NCBI GenBank assembly: GCA_016934595.1
Contig: JAFGSM010000183.1
Span: 1 to 34,847, forward strand
Reading direction: 5' to 3'
From: a bacterium
GTDB lineage: Bacteria; SZUA-182; DTGQ01; JAFGSM01
DNA length: 34,847 nucleotides
Made by a program: the position numbers and the translations under genes. How positions within the stretch are numbered: the first letter of the stretch is position 1; every line of letters begins with the position of its first letter. A model generated the notes under the pieces. The model worked only from the letters and a program-made list of their open reading frames with translations, searched no databases and was not told the DNA's origin. Shown here one piece after another: positions 16,250-24,343 of the stretch.

Positions 16250-16934
16250 GGATTTTAAAGAACGGATTTTTAATATTATTGATGGAGAGGCATCTGAAGA
16301 GGAGAGGGCCATTCTTGAAAAGGAATGCTCCGAAAACCCTGAAGTTGCAAGGGAAAAAGAGTCTTTGGAAAACATAGTCTCTCTGTTAAAACATACGGAA
16401 AGGTTAGAAATACCTGATGGATTCACGGAAAAAGTGATGGAGCGAATATCAAAGAGGCATGTTCGCCTGAAGCGAAAAATCGCCTGCTGGATCAGGCCAT
16501 TGGTCAATATTCAAATCGACCGGGCATTGAAATGGTCTCTTGCCATTTCCTTTGTTTTATTGATATGCGGGGGGCTAGTCTTTCAGCATTTCCGGTTTAA
16601 ACGGATGTATACGCAAATTGAATACCTGGAAAGGCAGGTTTTGGATCTTAAAAACAGTACGGTTGCGACCCGATTTGTCTTTCACTGTCCAACGGCTAAA
16701 ACTGTTCACCTTTCGGGCACATTCAACGATTGGCAGGTTAATGATGAATCCAGATTAATAAAAACCGGATCCGGAGACACATGGTCTATTACATTGATGA
16801 TCAAGCCAGGAAGATATGAATATATGTTTCTGGTTGATGAAAAGGACTGGGTGATAGATCCAGGGGCAACGGATTTTAGTTCCGATGGATTCGGCAGCAA
16901 AAACAGTATTGTAAATATTTATCAGGAAATATAA
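16239..16934 (+). CDS. Transmembrane anti-sigma factor with periplasmic CBM48 domain
   Basis: The start is set at GTG 16239 (VKHKDFKERI), overlapping the sigma gene; the longer track ORF begins inside sigma region 4. The 231-residue protein has a cytoplasmic helical part (1-95, with IIDGEASEEERAILEKEC like short anti-sigma domains, but no zinc-binding HxxxCxxC), one membrane helix (about 99-116), a short coiled coil (121-140) and a CBM48/AMPK-beta module (about 145-228: SGTFNDWQ, PGRYEYMFLVD, DPGATDFSSDGFGSKNS). Presumably it holds the sigma factor at the membrane and responds to something bound outside. The module is a clear relative of the lipoprotein encoded at 15135. Spacing to the next gene is 21 bases. 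The anti-sigma role is inferred from position and topology. Confidence 0.78.
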   Translation: MKHKDFKERIFNIIDGEASEEERAILEKECSENPEVAREKESLENIVSLLKHTERLEIPDGFTEKVMERISKRHVRLKRKIACWIRPLVNIQIDRALKWSLAISFVLLICGGLVFQHFRFKRMYTQIEYLERQVLDLKNSTVATRFVFHCPTAKTVHLSGTFNDWQVNDESRLIKTGSGDTWSITLMIKPGRYEYMFLVDEKDWVIDPGATDFSSDGFGSKNSIVNIYQEI

Positions 16935-16955
16935 AAAATAAATAGGGCAAAGAAA

Positions 16956-17780
16956 ATGAACAAAAAATACCTTAACATAAGATCGATTTTCTCATTTTCT
17001 TTGTTTATCTGCCTTATATGCTACATATATTTTTTAAGACCGATATCCCTTGTTTCCTGTGCCTGGGCAGAAGGGTCCATAATTACAACGGAAAAAGGTA
17101 AAAAACTTGTCGAAATCGCCGCCATACAGAAGATCCCGGATGAGGAATTAAATCAAATATTAGGCGTTATCCAAAAGGCAGGGGATGAAAGATTCCCAAC
17201 CGAACCGTTTCTTAATAAGGCATTGGAAGGGATGTCCAAAAGGGTTTCTCCTACATTAATCCTCAAGGCACTTAAGGATAGGCTTGAGCATTTTAGAACA
17301 TGCCAAAGATTACTGCAGTCAATGCCTGAATCCGAAAAAGAGCCTGAATCCCAAAAGCAACAGGTTTTGACAATAATTACTGAATCTATTATCAGAGGCG
17401 CAAACGAAAAAGAGCTGGAAGAATTGGCCGGCCTTGCCCCAACTCCTCGATCTATCAATCTGGCAAATGCCTCAGAAGACTTGGCTACATTCAAGAATCA
17501 TGGTTTTTCATCAGCCGATGCTATGGAAATTGTGAAGGCCGGACTTAAAAATGGTATCTATGAAGAACGAAGCAGTGAAACTGCCGCTATCATTCAGGAG
17601 GCAAATCAAAAAGGTTTTTCTGTCGACGAACTGAAAGGCATTTTCCTTTCTAATATTCAGAAGGGCAACAGGATGATAAGAAGGGGAATGGTTTATCCCA
17701 AGCCAGGCCAGGGAAATTCAAGCCGTCAACAACCCCAAGTGAGGGGGAACAATTTCAGGGGGAGTCCATCCTCCCGTTAG
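16956..17780 (+). CDS. Secreted helical protein of unknown function
   Basis: The 274-residue protein has an N-terminal signal peptide (about 12-40, cleavage near AWA-EG). The mature part is mostly predicted alpha-helix with repeating turns around IQKAGDERFP, ALKDRLEHFR, ANEKELEELAG and IVKAGLKNGIYEE, which could be tandem helical hairpins. The last 30 residues are disordered and rich in Gln, Arg, Asn and Gly. I recognise no family. It is the third gene of the sigma-led operon, 21 bases after the anti-sigma gene and 10 before the barrel gene, so it is probably under the same control and exported to the periplasm. Confidence 0.7.
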   Translation: MNKKYLNIRSIFSFSLFICLICYIYFLRPISLVSCAWAEGSIITTEKGKKLVEIAAIQKIPDEELNQILGVIQKAGDERFPTEPFLNKALEGMSKRVSPTLILKALKDRLEHFRTCQRLLQSMPESEKEPESQKQQVLTIITESIIRGANEKELEELAGLAPTPRSINLANASEDLATFKNHGFSSADAMEIVKAGLKNGIYEERSSETAAIIQEANQKGFSVDELKGIFLSNIQKGNRMIRRGMVYPKPGQGNSSRQQPQVRGNNFRGSPSSR

Positions 17781-17790
17781 GATAGATTAT

Positions 17791-18741
17791 ATGAGAAAAA
17801 TACCCATTTTCAATACAATATCTTTTCTTTTACCTGAAAATCCCTTTTGGGTATTTTCATTGTCCATAATAATCTTTATCATGCATATATTAATCCCGAA
17901 TAAAGCCGGATCTTTATCGTTCGATACAGGTTTCCACTATACAAACTGGGAATATGGACCTGGGGAAAAAACCACATATATTTCCGCCCCCTTACATATC
18001 AAAGGACAACCATTCAAGCATTTAGCGCTTGAAATGACAGTTCCATATATATATCAGAAAAATACCGGAATGGTAAGAATCGGAGACAGTATATATCCAG
18101 CGGTTTCAGACAAAGGAAACAGCCCTCCTTACGGTAAAACATGGGGGCTTAAGAAATACCCCTACACGCTTTATTCCGGCAATATTCAAGAGGGTGTCAG
18201 CAATGATGCCTCTTATATAGAAGGTATAAGCGATAGCGAACATGGAATCGGTGACATTTATATCCTTTTTTCATCCGATTTTAACAATATTTTCAAACGG
18301 TTTCCTAATTATGTGCCGGCCGTTGATCTTTATTCAGGCATAAAGCTTCCTGCTGCAAGTTCAAAAAAGGGCCTTGGCACAGGCGAATATGATTATACTA
18401 TTGGCCTGGATATGGTCTGGGAAACTAACAAGATAGCATATTCTTTATATGGTGATTATACATGGGTTGGAGATACTGAATATGAAAATTTCAAAAACAT
18501 CACCTGTTTCGGATGCGGCGCTGATATAGAGATTTCTTCCAATTATCTTCTTATTTTAAATCTATCCGGATGCACGCCTGTATATTCTGACGGATCCAAT
18601 AGCTATTCCCTGGAGTTGGGGATAAAGAGAAAAATCCTTAAAGACCACTGGATTCACTTTTACGGAATGGCCGGACTAAATGAAGAAAGCCCCGACTACG
18701 GTTTTGGCCTATCCATAGGTTTTAATTTTGACAGGCATTAA
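17791..18741 (+). CDS. Probable outer-membrane beta-barrel protein
   Basis: The 316-residue protein has an N-terminal hydrophobic signal (FSLSIIIFIMHILI) and then alternating strands with many Tyr, Trp and Gly (FDTGFHYTNWEYGPG, YDYTIGLDMVW, YSLYGDYTWVGD), ending in FGLSIGFNFDRH, consistent with an 8-14-strand barrel. Phrases such as GIGDIYILFSSDF and VDLYSGIKLPAASSKKGLGTGEYDY resemble transporter-like barrels of the meta-pathway phenol/alginate-export type, but I cannot name a family. It is the last gene of the sigma/anti-sigma operon. Its signal region includes PENPFWVF, which is encoded by DNA nearly identical to the A/T arm of the dispersed repeat (see 8422-8487), so the repeat seems to have been absorbed into the gene. 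Confidence 0.65.
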   Translation: MRKIPIFNTISFLLPENPFWVFSLSIIIFIMHILIPNKAGSLSFDTGFHYTNWEYGPGEKTTYISAPLHIKGQPFKHLALEMTVPYIYQKNTGMVRIGDSIYPAVSDKGNSPPYGKTWGLKKYPYTLYSGNIQEGVSNDASYIEGISDSEHGIGDIYILFSSDFNNIFKRFPNYVPAVDLYSGIKLPAASSKKGLGTGEYDYTIGLDMVWETNKIAYSLYGDYTWVGDTEYENFKNITCFGCGADIEISSNYLLILNLSGCTPVYSDGSNSYSLELGIKRKILKDHWIHFYGMAGLNEESPDYGFGLSIGFNFDRH

Positions 18742-18750
18742 ATCCCCATC

Positions 18751-18772
18751 CCGATAGTCCCGTCCCTATCGG
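18751..18772 (+). terminator. Possible terminator hairpin at end of sigma operon
   Basis: CCGATAG and CTATCGG form a 7-bp stem around an 8-base loop, 10 bases behind the barrel gene. A T run occurs only about 16 bases later, so termination is uncertain. Confidence 0.35.
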
Positions 18773-18975
18773 TAACCAAGTTCACCTTTTTTATACCCAT
18801 TTTGTGTTGTAACCTTTTTCCCTGAAAAATGTATATGGTTTAAACCCGTTAATATGTTAATGATTAAACATCTAAAATTATACCCATATAGGTCGAAAGG
18901 AGGTTTTATGTTTTAGGATCGGCATGCTCATTTAGCTTAAATGACAAACTTGATGAATAGAGAAGGAGGATCAAA

Positions 18976-19410
18976 ATGATGTACAGAATTATCAAAAGAT
19001 ATTGTTTAATGTTTTTATGTATTATAGCTTTGATGATATTTTTTATTAATGCCCCGATAGTATGCCATGGTTTTGAAATTATGATAGATGTGGCGCCAAG
19101 CACTCTAAACATACAAAGCCAGGGCACTGTTGTTACAGTACATACAAATATCGCATTTAGTTCTGTAGAAGGCGGATCAGTGACCTTGAATGACATACCA
19201 ATCGATTGGTGGAAAGCAGACAACCAAGGCAATTTCGTTGCAAAATTCCTGATGAGCGAGGTAAAAGCAATGGCTGATGCTGGAGATTTGGTTGTCCCTG
19301 GAGAAAACGAACTCACTTTAATTGGCTATACCAAAGATGGCGCTGAATTTACAGGAACGCAAACGATAACGGTTATAAACGTATTGCCATCAGGCTCAGG
19401 CGGGAAATGA
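18976..19410 (+). CDS. Small secreted Ig-like beta protein
   Basis: The 144-residue product has a signal peptide (about 8-32, IALMIFFINAPIVCHG) and one small all-beta domain: APSTLNIQSQGTVVTVHTNI, VTLNDIPIDWWKAD, FLMSEVKAM, and NELTLIGYTKDGAEFTGTQTITV. This pattern fits an Ig-like or IPT-type domain as found in exoproteins that handle surface structures or are dockerin/cohesin-like. The ATG has a strong AAGGAGG site 6 bases upstream. It stands alone, with a hairpin terminator behind it and hflC converging from the other side. The exact role is unknown. Confidence 0.7.
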   Translation: MMYRIIKRYCLMFLCIIALMIFFINAPIVCHGFEIMIDVAPSTLNIQSQGTVVTVHTNIAFSSVEGGSVTLNDIPIDWWKADNQGNFVAKFLMSEVKAMADAGDLVVPGENELTLIGYTKDGAEFTGTQTITVINVLPSGSGGK

Positions 19411-19441
19411 AATAACAGGCAGCTTTTATCATGGAAAAGAC

Positions 19442-19480
19442 AAAGCCTTCCTGCATCATTATGCAGGAAGGCTTTATTTC
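19442..19480. terminator. Bidirectional terminator between convergent genes
   Basis: AAAGCCTTCCTGCAT and its perfect complement form a 15-bp stem around a 4-base loop. It is followed by a short T-rich stretch in the plus direction and TTTGTCTTTT in the minus direction. It sits between the small secreted protein gene (+) and the 3' end of hflC (-). Confidence 0.8.
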
Positions 19481-19502
19481 TATAAAAGATCAATCCATAT
19501 CC

Positions 19503-20438
19503 TTAATATTTTTTCAGAAATTTATAATAATCGCTATCCGTGCTCAAAACCAATGTGGCATTTTTATCTATTGTATTCTTGTATGTTTCAAGCGTCTGGA
19601 TAAACGAGTAAAAATCAGGGTCTTTTCCAAATGACTCTGCATAAATCTTTGTAGCCTCAGCGTCTGACTTTCCTTTTATTTCCTGGGCTTTTCGGTATGC
19701 CTCTGATGTTATTTTCTGCAATTCCTTTTCCCGTTCGCCATCGATTTCCGCCTTTCTCCCCTGCCCTTCTGAACGAAACTTTTCGGCTATGCGTTTACGT
19801 TCCGAAATCATTCGCTCATAAACCTTATGGCGCACTTCTTCAATATAGTTTACCCTCTTGATTCGCACATCCAAAAGCTCGATCCCATACTGGGGCATCG
19901 CCTCAGCCGCCTTTTGAAAGATAAGTTCCCTGATTTTTTCCCGTCCCTTTTCGATCTGCTGCTGCATCCCTTCCGTGTCGAAACCGGTCTCCTCTTCTAT
20001 GGTACTCTCCATCCTTCGATTGGTATTGCGTACAGCTTCTATAAGCAAATTTTCAGATATGAAATTACGGGTAAAGCTATCAACGATATCATCCAACCGG
20101 CTATGGGCGTTTCTTTCATCCGTGACAGACTGATAATATTTCAATGGATCTACAATACGCCACCTGGCAAACGTATCTACCCATATATACTTTTTATCCG
20201 ATGTAGGGATCTGGTTCTCGTCGCCATCCCATTCAAGTATCCGCTTGTCAAATTTTACCACTGTTTGAACAAATGGAAGCTTGAAATGAAGACCTGGGGC
20301 TTTAACCGATTCCCCAACAGGTTTTCCAAATTGCAAAATTATTGCCTGTTCAGTCTCGTCAACAGTATAAGACGCCCCCATCACCAAAACCGACCCTAAG
20401 ATAATTATTACAAGCGCTGCTGTTAGAAACGACCTCAT
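19503..20438 (-). CDS. hflC: Membrane protease regulator HflC
   Basis: SPFH/prohibitin-family partner of HflK; the HflKC complex surrounds the FtsH protease in the inner membrane and modulates its activity. The 311-residue length is typical. Seen: N-terminal membrane helix (FLTAALVIIILGSVLVMGA), VDETEQAIILQFGKPVGE, GLHFKLPFVQTVVKFDKRI, and the long coiled-coil region with ERKRIAEKFRSEGQGRKAEIDGEREKE and AYRKAQEIKGKSDAEATKIYA, which is characteristic of HflC. It overlaps the end of hflK by 4 bases, so translation is probably coupled. A bidirectional terminator lies just downstream. Confidence 0.95.
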   Translation of the reverse strand: MRSFLTAALVIIILGSVLVMGASYTVDETEQAIILQFGKPVGESVKAPGLHFKLPFVQTVVKFDKRILEWDGDENQIPTSDKKYIWVDTFARWRIVDPLKYYQSVTDERNAHSRLDDIVDSFTRNFISENLLIEAVRNTNRRMESTIEEETGFDTEGMQQQIEKGREKIRELIFQKAAEAMPQYGIELLDVRIKRVNYIEEVRHKVYERMISERKRIAEKFRSEGQGRKAEIDGEREKELQKITSEAYRKAQEIKGKSDAEATKIYAESFGKDPDFYSFIQTLETYKNTIDKNATLVLSTDSDYYKFLKKY

Positions 20439-21424
20439 TTTGTCACCCCCTTCTTCGAAAGCTCGAGGAGTGGTAAAAATCCTTTCTGATCCTCGTCCAC
20501 GATATAGATGTTTTCAAATTTAGGCATGATTTCAAGCATAGTTTCAAGATACAATCTGCGGCGTGTGACATCCTTGGCTTTATTATATTCATGCCAAACA
20601 TCTAAAAATCTCTCGGCATCCCCTTTCGCACGGTTTATCCGGTTTGTCGCATAGCCCTCTGCCTGGCGGATCACTTGTTCGGCCTGGCCCTTAGCCTGAG
20701 GAATCACTTTGTTATATGCCTCCAGCGCTTCATTTATGATACGCTCTTTCTCCTGCCTTGCCTCATTGACTTCATTGAATGCCGCCTGCACAGGCTTGGG
20801 AGGATTCACATCCTGAAGCTTGATGGTGATAATATTCAATCCTGTCCCGTAGTAGTCCAATAATTCTTGCGTAAGACGCTGGGCTTCGGTTTCAATCTCC
20901 TGACGGCTCAAAACGATCACTTCATCCACACTTCGATCCCCTACCACTTGCCGCATAACCGCTTCGGACACGTCGCTCAATGTTTCTGTTACGTTTCGAA
21001 CATTGAATAAATACTTTACAGGATCGTTTATTTTATATTGAACAATCCATTCAACATCTGCCGTATTCAAATCCCCTGTAAGCATCAACGATTCGTTAGA
21101 ATAATCTATAAGAGAATATTGTGTGTGTACACCTGCTTTTTCCGTGCGAAAACCAAACTCCGACTTAAATACCCTTTGAACCTTAGGTTTTTCCACTGTT
21201 TCCACTCCAAAGGGTATTTTTAGATGCAATCCGGGCTCAACGGAGCGGACATATTTCCCAAAACGCTGGACAATCCCAACCTCATCTGCATCGACAGTAA
21301 AAAAACCGGACGACAAAATCCAAACCGCCATCACACAAAGAAACCCTATATATATCCATTCCTTACGTATTGGCGGCAGTTTGTTGATCTCATCCCTGAT
21401 GTTCAGTCCCTTTCGATTGTACAT
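20435..21424 (-). CDS. hflK: Membrane protease regulator HflK
   Basis: SPFH-domain partner of HflC in the FtsH-associated complex. The 329-residue protein has one membrane helix (about 22-43), the start of the SPFH domain at VDADEVGIVQRFGKYVRSVEPGLH, conserved stretches LQDVNPPKPVQAAFNEV and QEKERIINEAL, and a coiled coil ending in RLYLETMLEIMPKFENIYIVD. It lacks the Gly-rich N-terminal extension of the E. coli protein. The start has GAGGGGG about 8 bases upstream. First gene of the hflK-hflC pair; the upstream gap also serves the divergent znu operon. Confidence 0.95.
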   Translation of the reverse strand: MYNRKGLNIRDEINKLPPIRKEWIYIGFLCVMAVWILSSGFFTVDADEVGIVQRFGKYVRSVEPGLHLKIPFGVETVEKPKVQRVFKSEFGFRTEKAGVHTQYSLIDYSNESLMLTGDLNTADVEWIVQYKINDPVKYLFNVRNVTETLSDVSEAVMRQVVGDRSVDEVIVLSRQEIETEAQRLTQELLDYYGTGLNIITIKLQDVNPPKPVQAAFNEVNEARQEKERIINEALEAYNKVIPQAKGQAEQVIRQAEGYATNRINRAKGDAERFLDVWHEYNKAKDVTRRRLYLETMLEIMPKFENIYIVDEDQKGFLPLLELSKKGVTK

Positions 21425-21537
21425 AAATATAAACCCCCTCTTTGTTTGAATTTATTCTAAAATATCAAACATTCTATGCAAAATTTGAATGAATCGCAAG
21501 CATCATGTAAAGCGATATATTCTATCTTTTTGCATCC

Positions 21538-21686
21538 ATATGCCCAAAATCCGCAACCGGTCCCGGATTTTTCCATAGGTTGTGCCTTTTGAGGACGGCC
21601 TCTTTTACCTTTAGGATCAAGGCATATAGTTGAAAAACTCCAAATCCTGGATGAAGGCTGAACCGATCTCGGATTTTGGGATATGT
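21538..21686. repeat. Imperfect inverted repeat between hflK and znuA
   Basis: CATATGCCCAAAATCCG (from 21538) is matched by the complement of CATATCCCAAAATCCG at about 21669-21684, enclosing about 150 bases. A third, inner CGGATTTTT at 21564 can pair with the left arm. The block could be a third, older MITE-like element or a structured control region; no target duplication was found. The 402-base gap otherwise holds the divergent promoters, with a possible TTGACA at 21694 and TAATCT 17 bases after it for the znu operon. Confidence 0.4.
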
Positions 21687-21826
21687 CTGGTGCTTGACAT
21701 ATATGCCCGCCTATACTAATCTTTCAAGATCGAAAATCTATAAAAAGGTCGCTATAAACAAGAGGGGAAATAAATTTTTGTACATGATCCTGACGCCAAT
21801 GTAAAGGAGGTCTATAAATTATTAGA

Positions 21827-22759
21827 ATGATTGCTAAATCATGCTTCAACCTTACTGCAATACTTATCAGCATTGCCTTTATATGTCTGTCTGCAAGGAG
21901 ATCATCTGCGAAAAACTTGAATGTAGTGGCAAGCATCTTCCCTTTACAGGAGTTTGCAAAAGCCGTGGGAGGCAAAAAGGTTAAGGTTGATATGCTTCTT
22001 CCGCCAGGCGCAGAGCCCCATACATGGGAGCCGAGACCCAGCGATATTGTCACAATAACTAAGGCCGATATATTTATATATATAGGGGCCGGGATGGAGC
22101 CATGGATAAAGGATGTGCTTGAAGGCGCTAAACACGATTCGCTGACTATTGTTGAAGCATCGGATTGGATTGACCTGATAGAAGAAAAGGGCCTTTCTCT
22201 ATCGAATCATGACCATCACCACCCAAAGGGCGCTGATCCGCATATCTGGCTTGACTTTTATAACGACCAGATAATCATAGACAAAATCGCTGAGGCATTC
22301 TGCCTGCGTGATCCTGATGACACAAATCTCTACATGCAAAATGCGGCTGACTATAAAAACAAACTATCCGATCTGGATAAAAGATATATCCAGGGATTAG
22401 AGGGTTGCAAGGGGGCATATATGATATTTGGAGGCCATTCAGCCTTTTCCTATTTGACAAAAAGGTATGGCCTGCATCAGGTGACCCTTTATGGAATAAG
22501 CCCTGATTCAGAGCCCAGCCCGAAGAAATTGGCCGAGGTCGTTGACCTGACAAAAAAATTGGGCATCAAAACCGTATTTTTCGAAAAAATGGTCAATGAC
22601 CGTCTGGCAAGGGTAATCGCTGAAGAGACGGGGGCTGCAACCCTGGCGCTGAATCCTGGTCCAAATCTGAGCAAAGAGGAGAGAGAGGCCGGGACCTCTT
22701 TTATCTCGATTATGGATGAAAACCTCAAAAACCTTAGAAAGGGTCTTGGGTGTGAGTGA
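21827..22759 (+). CDS. znuA: Zinc-type ABC transporter substrate-binding protein
   Basis: Periplasmic metal-binding protein (cluster 9, SBP family A-I) of a ZnuABC importer, 310 residues. Signal peptide at about 6-29. Expected metal histidines are present in GAEPHTWEP (H65), DPHIWLD and GGHSAFSYL, with a short His-rich loop (HDHHH) just before the second, which is typical of zinc rather than manganese proteins. GISPDSEPSPKKLAEV and the late TLALNP also fit the family. AAAGGAGG ends 16 bases before the ATG, unusually far; an in-frame ATT lies at 21818, at the normal distance. The gene overlaps the ATPase gene, so znuA-C-B forms one operon. Metal identity is inferred. Confidence 0.88.
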   Translation: MIAKSCFNLTAILISIAFICLSARRSSAKNLNVVASIFPLQEFAKAVGGKKVKVDMLLPPGAEPHTWEPRPSDIVTITKADIFIYIGAGMEPWIKDVLEGAKHDSLTIVEASDWIDLIEEKGLSLSNHDHHHPKGADPHIWLDFYNDQIIIDKIAEAFCLRDPDDTNLYMQNAADYKNKLSDLDKRYIQGLEGCKGAYMIFGGHSAFSYLTKRYGLHQVTLYGISPDSEPSPKKLAEVVDLTKKLGIKTVFFEKMVNDRLARVIAEETGAATLALNPGPNLSKEEREAGTSFISIMDENLKNLRKGLGCE

Positions 22760-23510
22760 AAAGGACATAGTTCAAATATCAGTCAAAAACGTTTATTACA
22801 GCTATGGCCCAACAAATGTCCTCTCCGACATCTCCTTTGATATTAAAAGGAGCGATTTTCTTGCCATACTTGGACCGAATGGCTCAGGCAAGACTACCCT
22901 CCTGAAACTTATCCTTGGAATCATCCCCCTGTCAAAAGGGGAAATAGAGTTATTCGGCAAGAAGGTGAATGATTTTTCTCAGTGGAACAGGCTGGGATAT
23001 GTCCCTCAAAACGCTACTCATATCGATCCATTCTTCCCTGTCTCTGTAAATGAGATAGTGGCAATGGGTCTTCTGTCAGGTAAGGCATTTCCCAGATTTA
23101 TCTCAAGTAAAGACGCCTCGCTTATTGACCAGGCGCTGGAAAAAGTGGATATGAATGAATTCAAGAAAAAAAGGATCGGTGAACTCTCAGGAGGACAACA
23201 GCAACGGGTCTTTATTGCCCGAGCCATAGTAAACCAGCCGGATGTGCTTTTCCTTGATGAACCAACTACAGGTGTTGACGTTACTACCCAGACCCGTTTT
23301 TATGATATACTAAATTCGCTTAACAAATCTCATGGAATCACCATTGTATTAATAACCCATGATATTGGAGTCGTCACCAAATATGTAACAAAGGTGGCCT
23401 GTCTCAACCAACGTCTTATATATCATGGGTCTCATGATGAATTTTGCAGTTCCTCTTTTATTATGGAATTTTTAAAGGGGGAACATCACCTGGTCTCTCA
23501 CCGGCATTGA
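22752..23510 (+). CDS. znuC: Zinc-type ABC transporter ATP-binding protein
   Basis: Cytoplasmic ATPase of the ZnuABC-type importer. It has a Walker A (GPNGSGKTT), Q-loop (YVPQ), signature LSGGQQQR, Walker B (VLFLDEPTTGVD) and the switch His in LITHD. I place the start at GTG 22752 (VSEKDIVQ), preceded by GAAAGGG and overlapping the znuA stop by 8 bases; the track's ATG at 22716 lies well inside znuA. The protein is then 252 residues, typical for the family. The 3' end is followed within about 20 bases by the permease gene. Confidence 0.9.
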   Translation: MSEKDIVQISVKNVYYSYGPTNVLSDISFDIKRSDFLAILGPNGSGKTTLLKLILGIIPLSKGEIELFGKKVNDFSQWNRLGYVPQNATHIDPFFPVSVNEIVAMGLLSGKAFPRFISSKDASLIDQALEKVDMNEFKKKRIGELSGGQQQRVFIARAIVNQPDVLFLDEPTTGVDVTTQTRFYDILNSLNKSHGITIVLITHDIGVVTKYVTKVACLNQRLIYHGSHDEFCSSSFIMEFLKGEHHLVSHRH

Positions 23511-23530
23511 AGAAAAGGGGGAATTTGGGA

Positions 23531-24343
23531 TTGATCTTTGCCTTTGGTTTTATGCAAAGGGCGCTATTTGCCGGAATCTTCGTCGCCTCCACATGCGCTG
23601 TTCTTGGCGTCTTTTTGGTTTTAAGGAAAGATGCCATGCTGGGCCACGGCCTTGCGCACATAACCTTTTGCGGGGTGGCGTTAGGCCTCCTGCTTAATAT
23701 ACTTCCTATGGCATCCGCCCTTGTTATAGCGGTCTTGTGCGCCTTAGGAATAATCAAACTCAGAGAAAAGGCGGGTGTATATGAAGATACCGCCATAGGC
23801 ATCTTCAGCAGCATTGGCATGGCTCTGGGCATCATTTTGGCGAGTCTGGCGCAAAGTTTCAACGTTGGCCTTATGAGTTATCTCTTCGGAAACATACTTG
23901 CCATATCAAGCGCAGAGGTCTGGATATCCATGGGATTGGCTGTAACAGCATTTTCAATAATACTGATGTTTTACAATGAATTCCTTTTTATTACATTCGA
24001 CCCCGATTCAGCCATGGCCAGCGGCATTAAGGTAAGATATCTGGAAAGCACACTGATAATCCTGACCGCTATTGTGGTTGTCCTGGGGATGAAGATTGTG
24101 GGACTGCTGCTTGTGACAGCCTTAATAGTTATCCCTGCCGCTGCGGGTCTTCAAATATCAAAAAGTTTCTATCAGGCTATATCGATTTCTGTTGTTATAG
24201 CCTGTCTTTCTGTAGTTTTTGGGCTTTTTGTCGCCTTCTATATAAATCTTCCTGCATCGGGCTCGATAATTATGATTTCTGCATTACTATTTTGCGGTCT
24301 ATTTTCCCTTCGTATGCTTAGATCAGGGACACAAACAAATTGA
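23531..24343 (+). CDS. znuB: Zinc-type ABC transporter permease
   Basis: Inner-membrane permease of the ABC-3 family (ZnuB/MntB), with about eight hydrophobic helices. Family features include LGVFLVLRKDAMLGHGLAHITFCGVALG near the N-terminus and the late TALIVIPAAAGLQISKS. The track ORF begins at 23444 inside znuC; the conserved part begins near FGFMQRALFAG, and AAGGGGGAA precedes a TTG at 23531, which I take as start (TTG 23525 is the alternative), giving about 270 residues. It overlaps the next gene by 4 bases. Confidence 0.85.
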   Translation: MIFAFGFMQRALFAGIFVASTCAVLGVFLVLRKDAMLGHGLAHITFCGVALGLLLNILPMASALVIAVLCALGIIKLREKAGVYEDTAIGIFSSIGMALGIILASLAQSFNVGLMSYLFGNILAISSAEVWISMGLAVTAFSIILMFYNEFLFITFDPDSAMASGIKVRYLESTLIILTAIVVVLGMKIVGLLLVTALIVIPAAAGLQISKSFYQAISISVVIACLSVVFGLFVAFYINLPASGSIIMISALLFCGLFSLRMLRSGTQTN

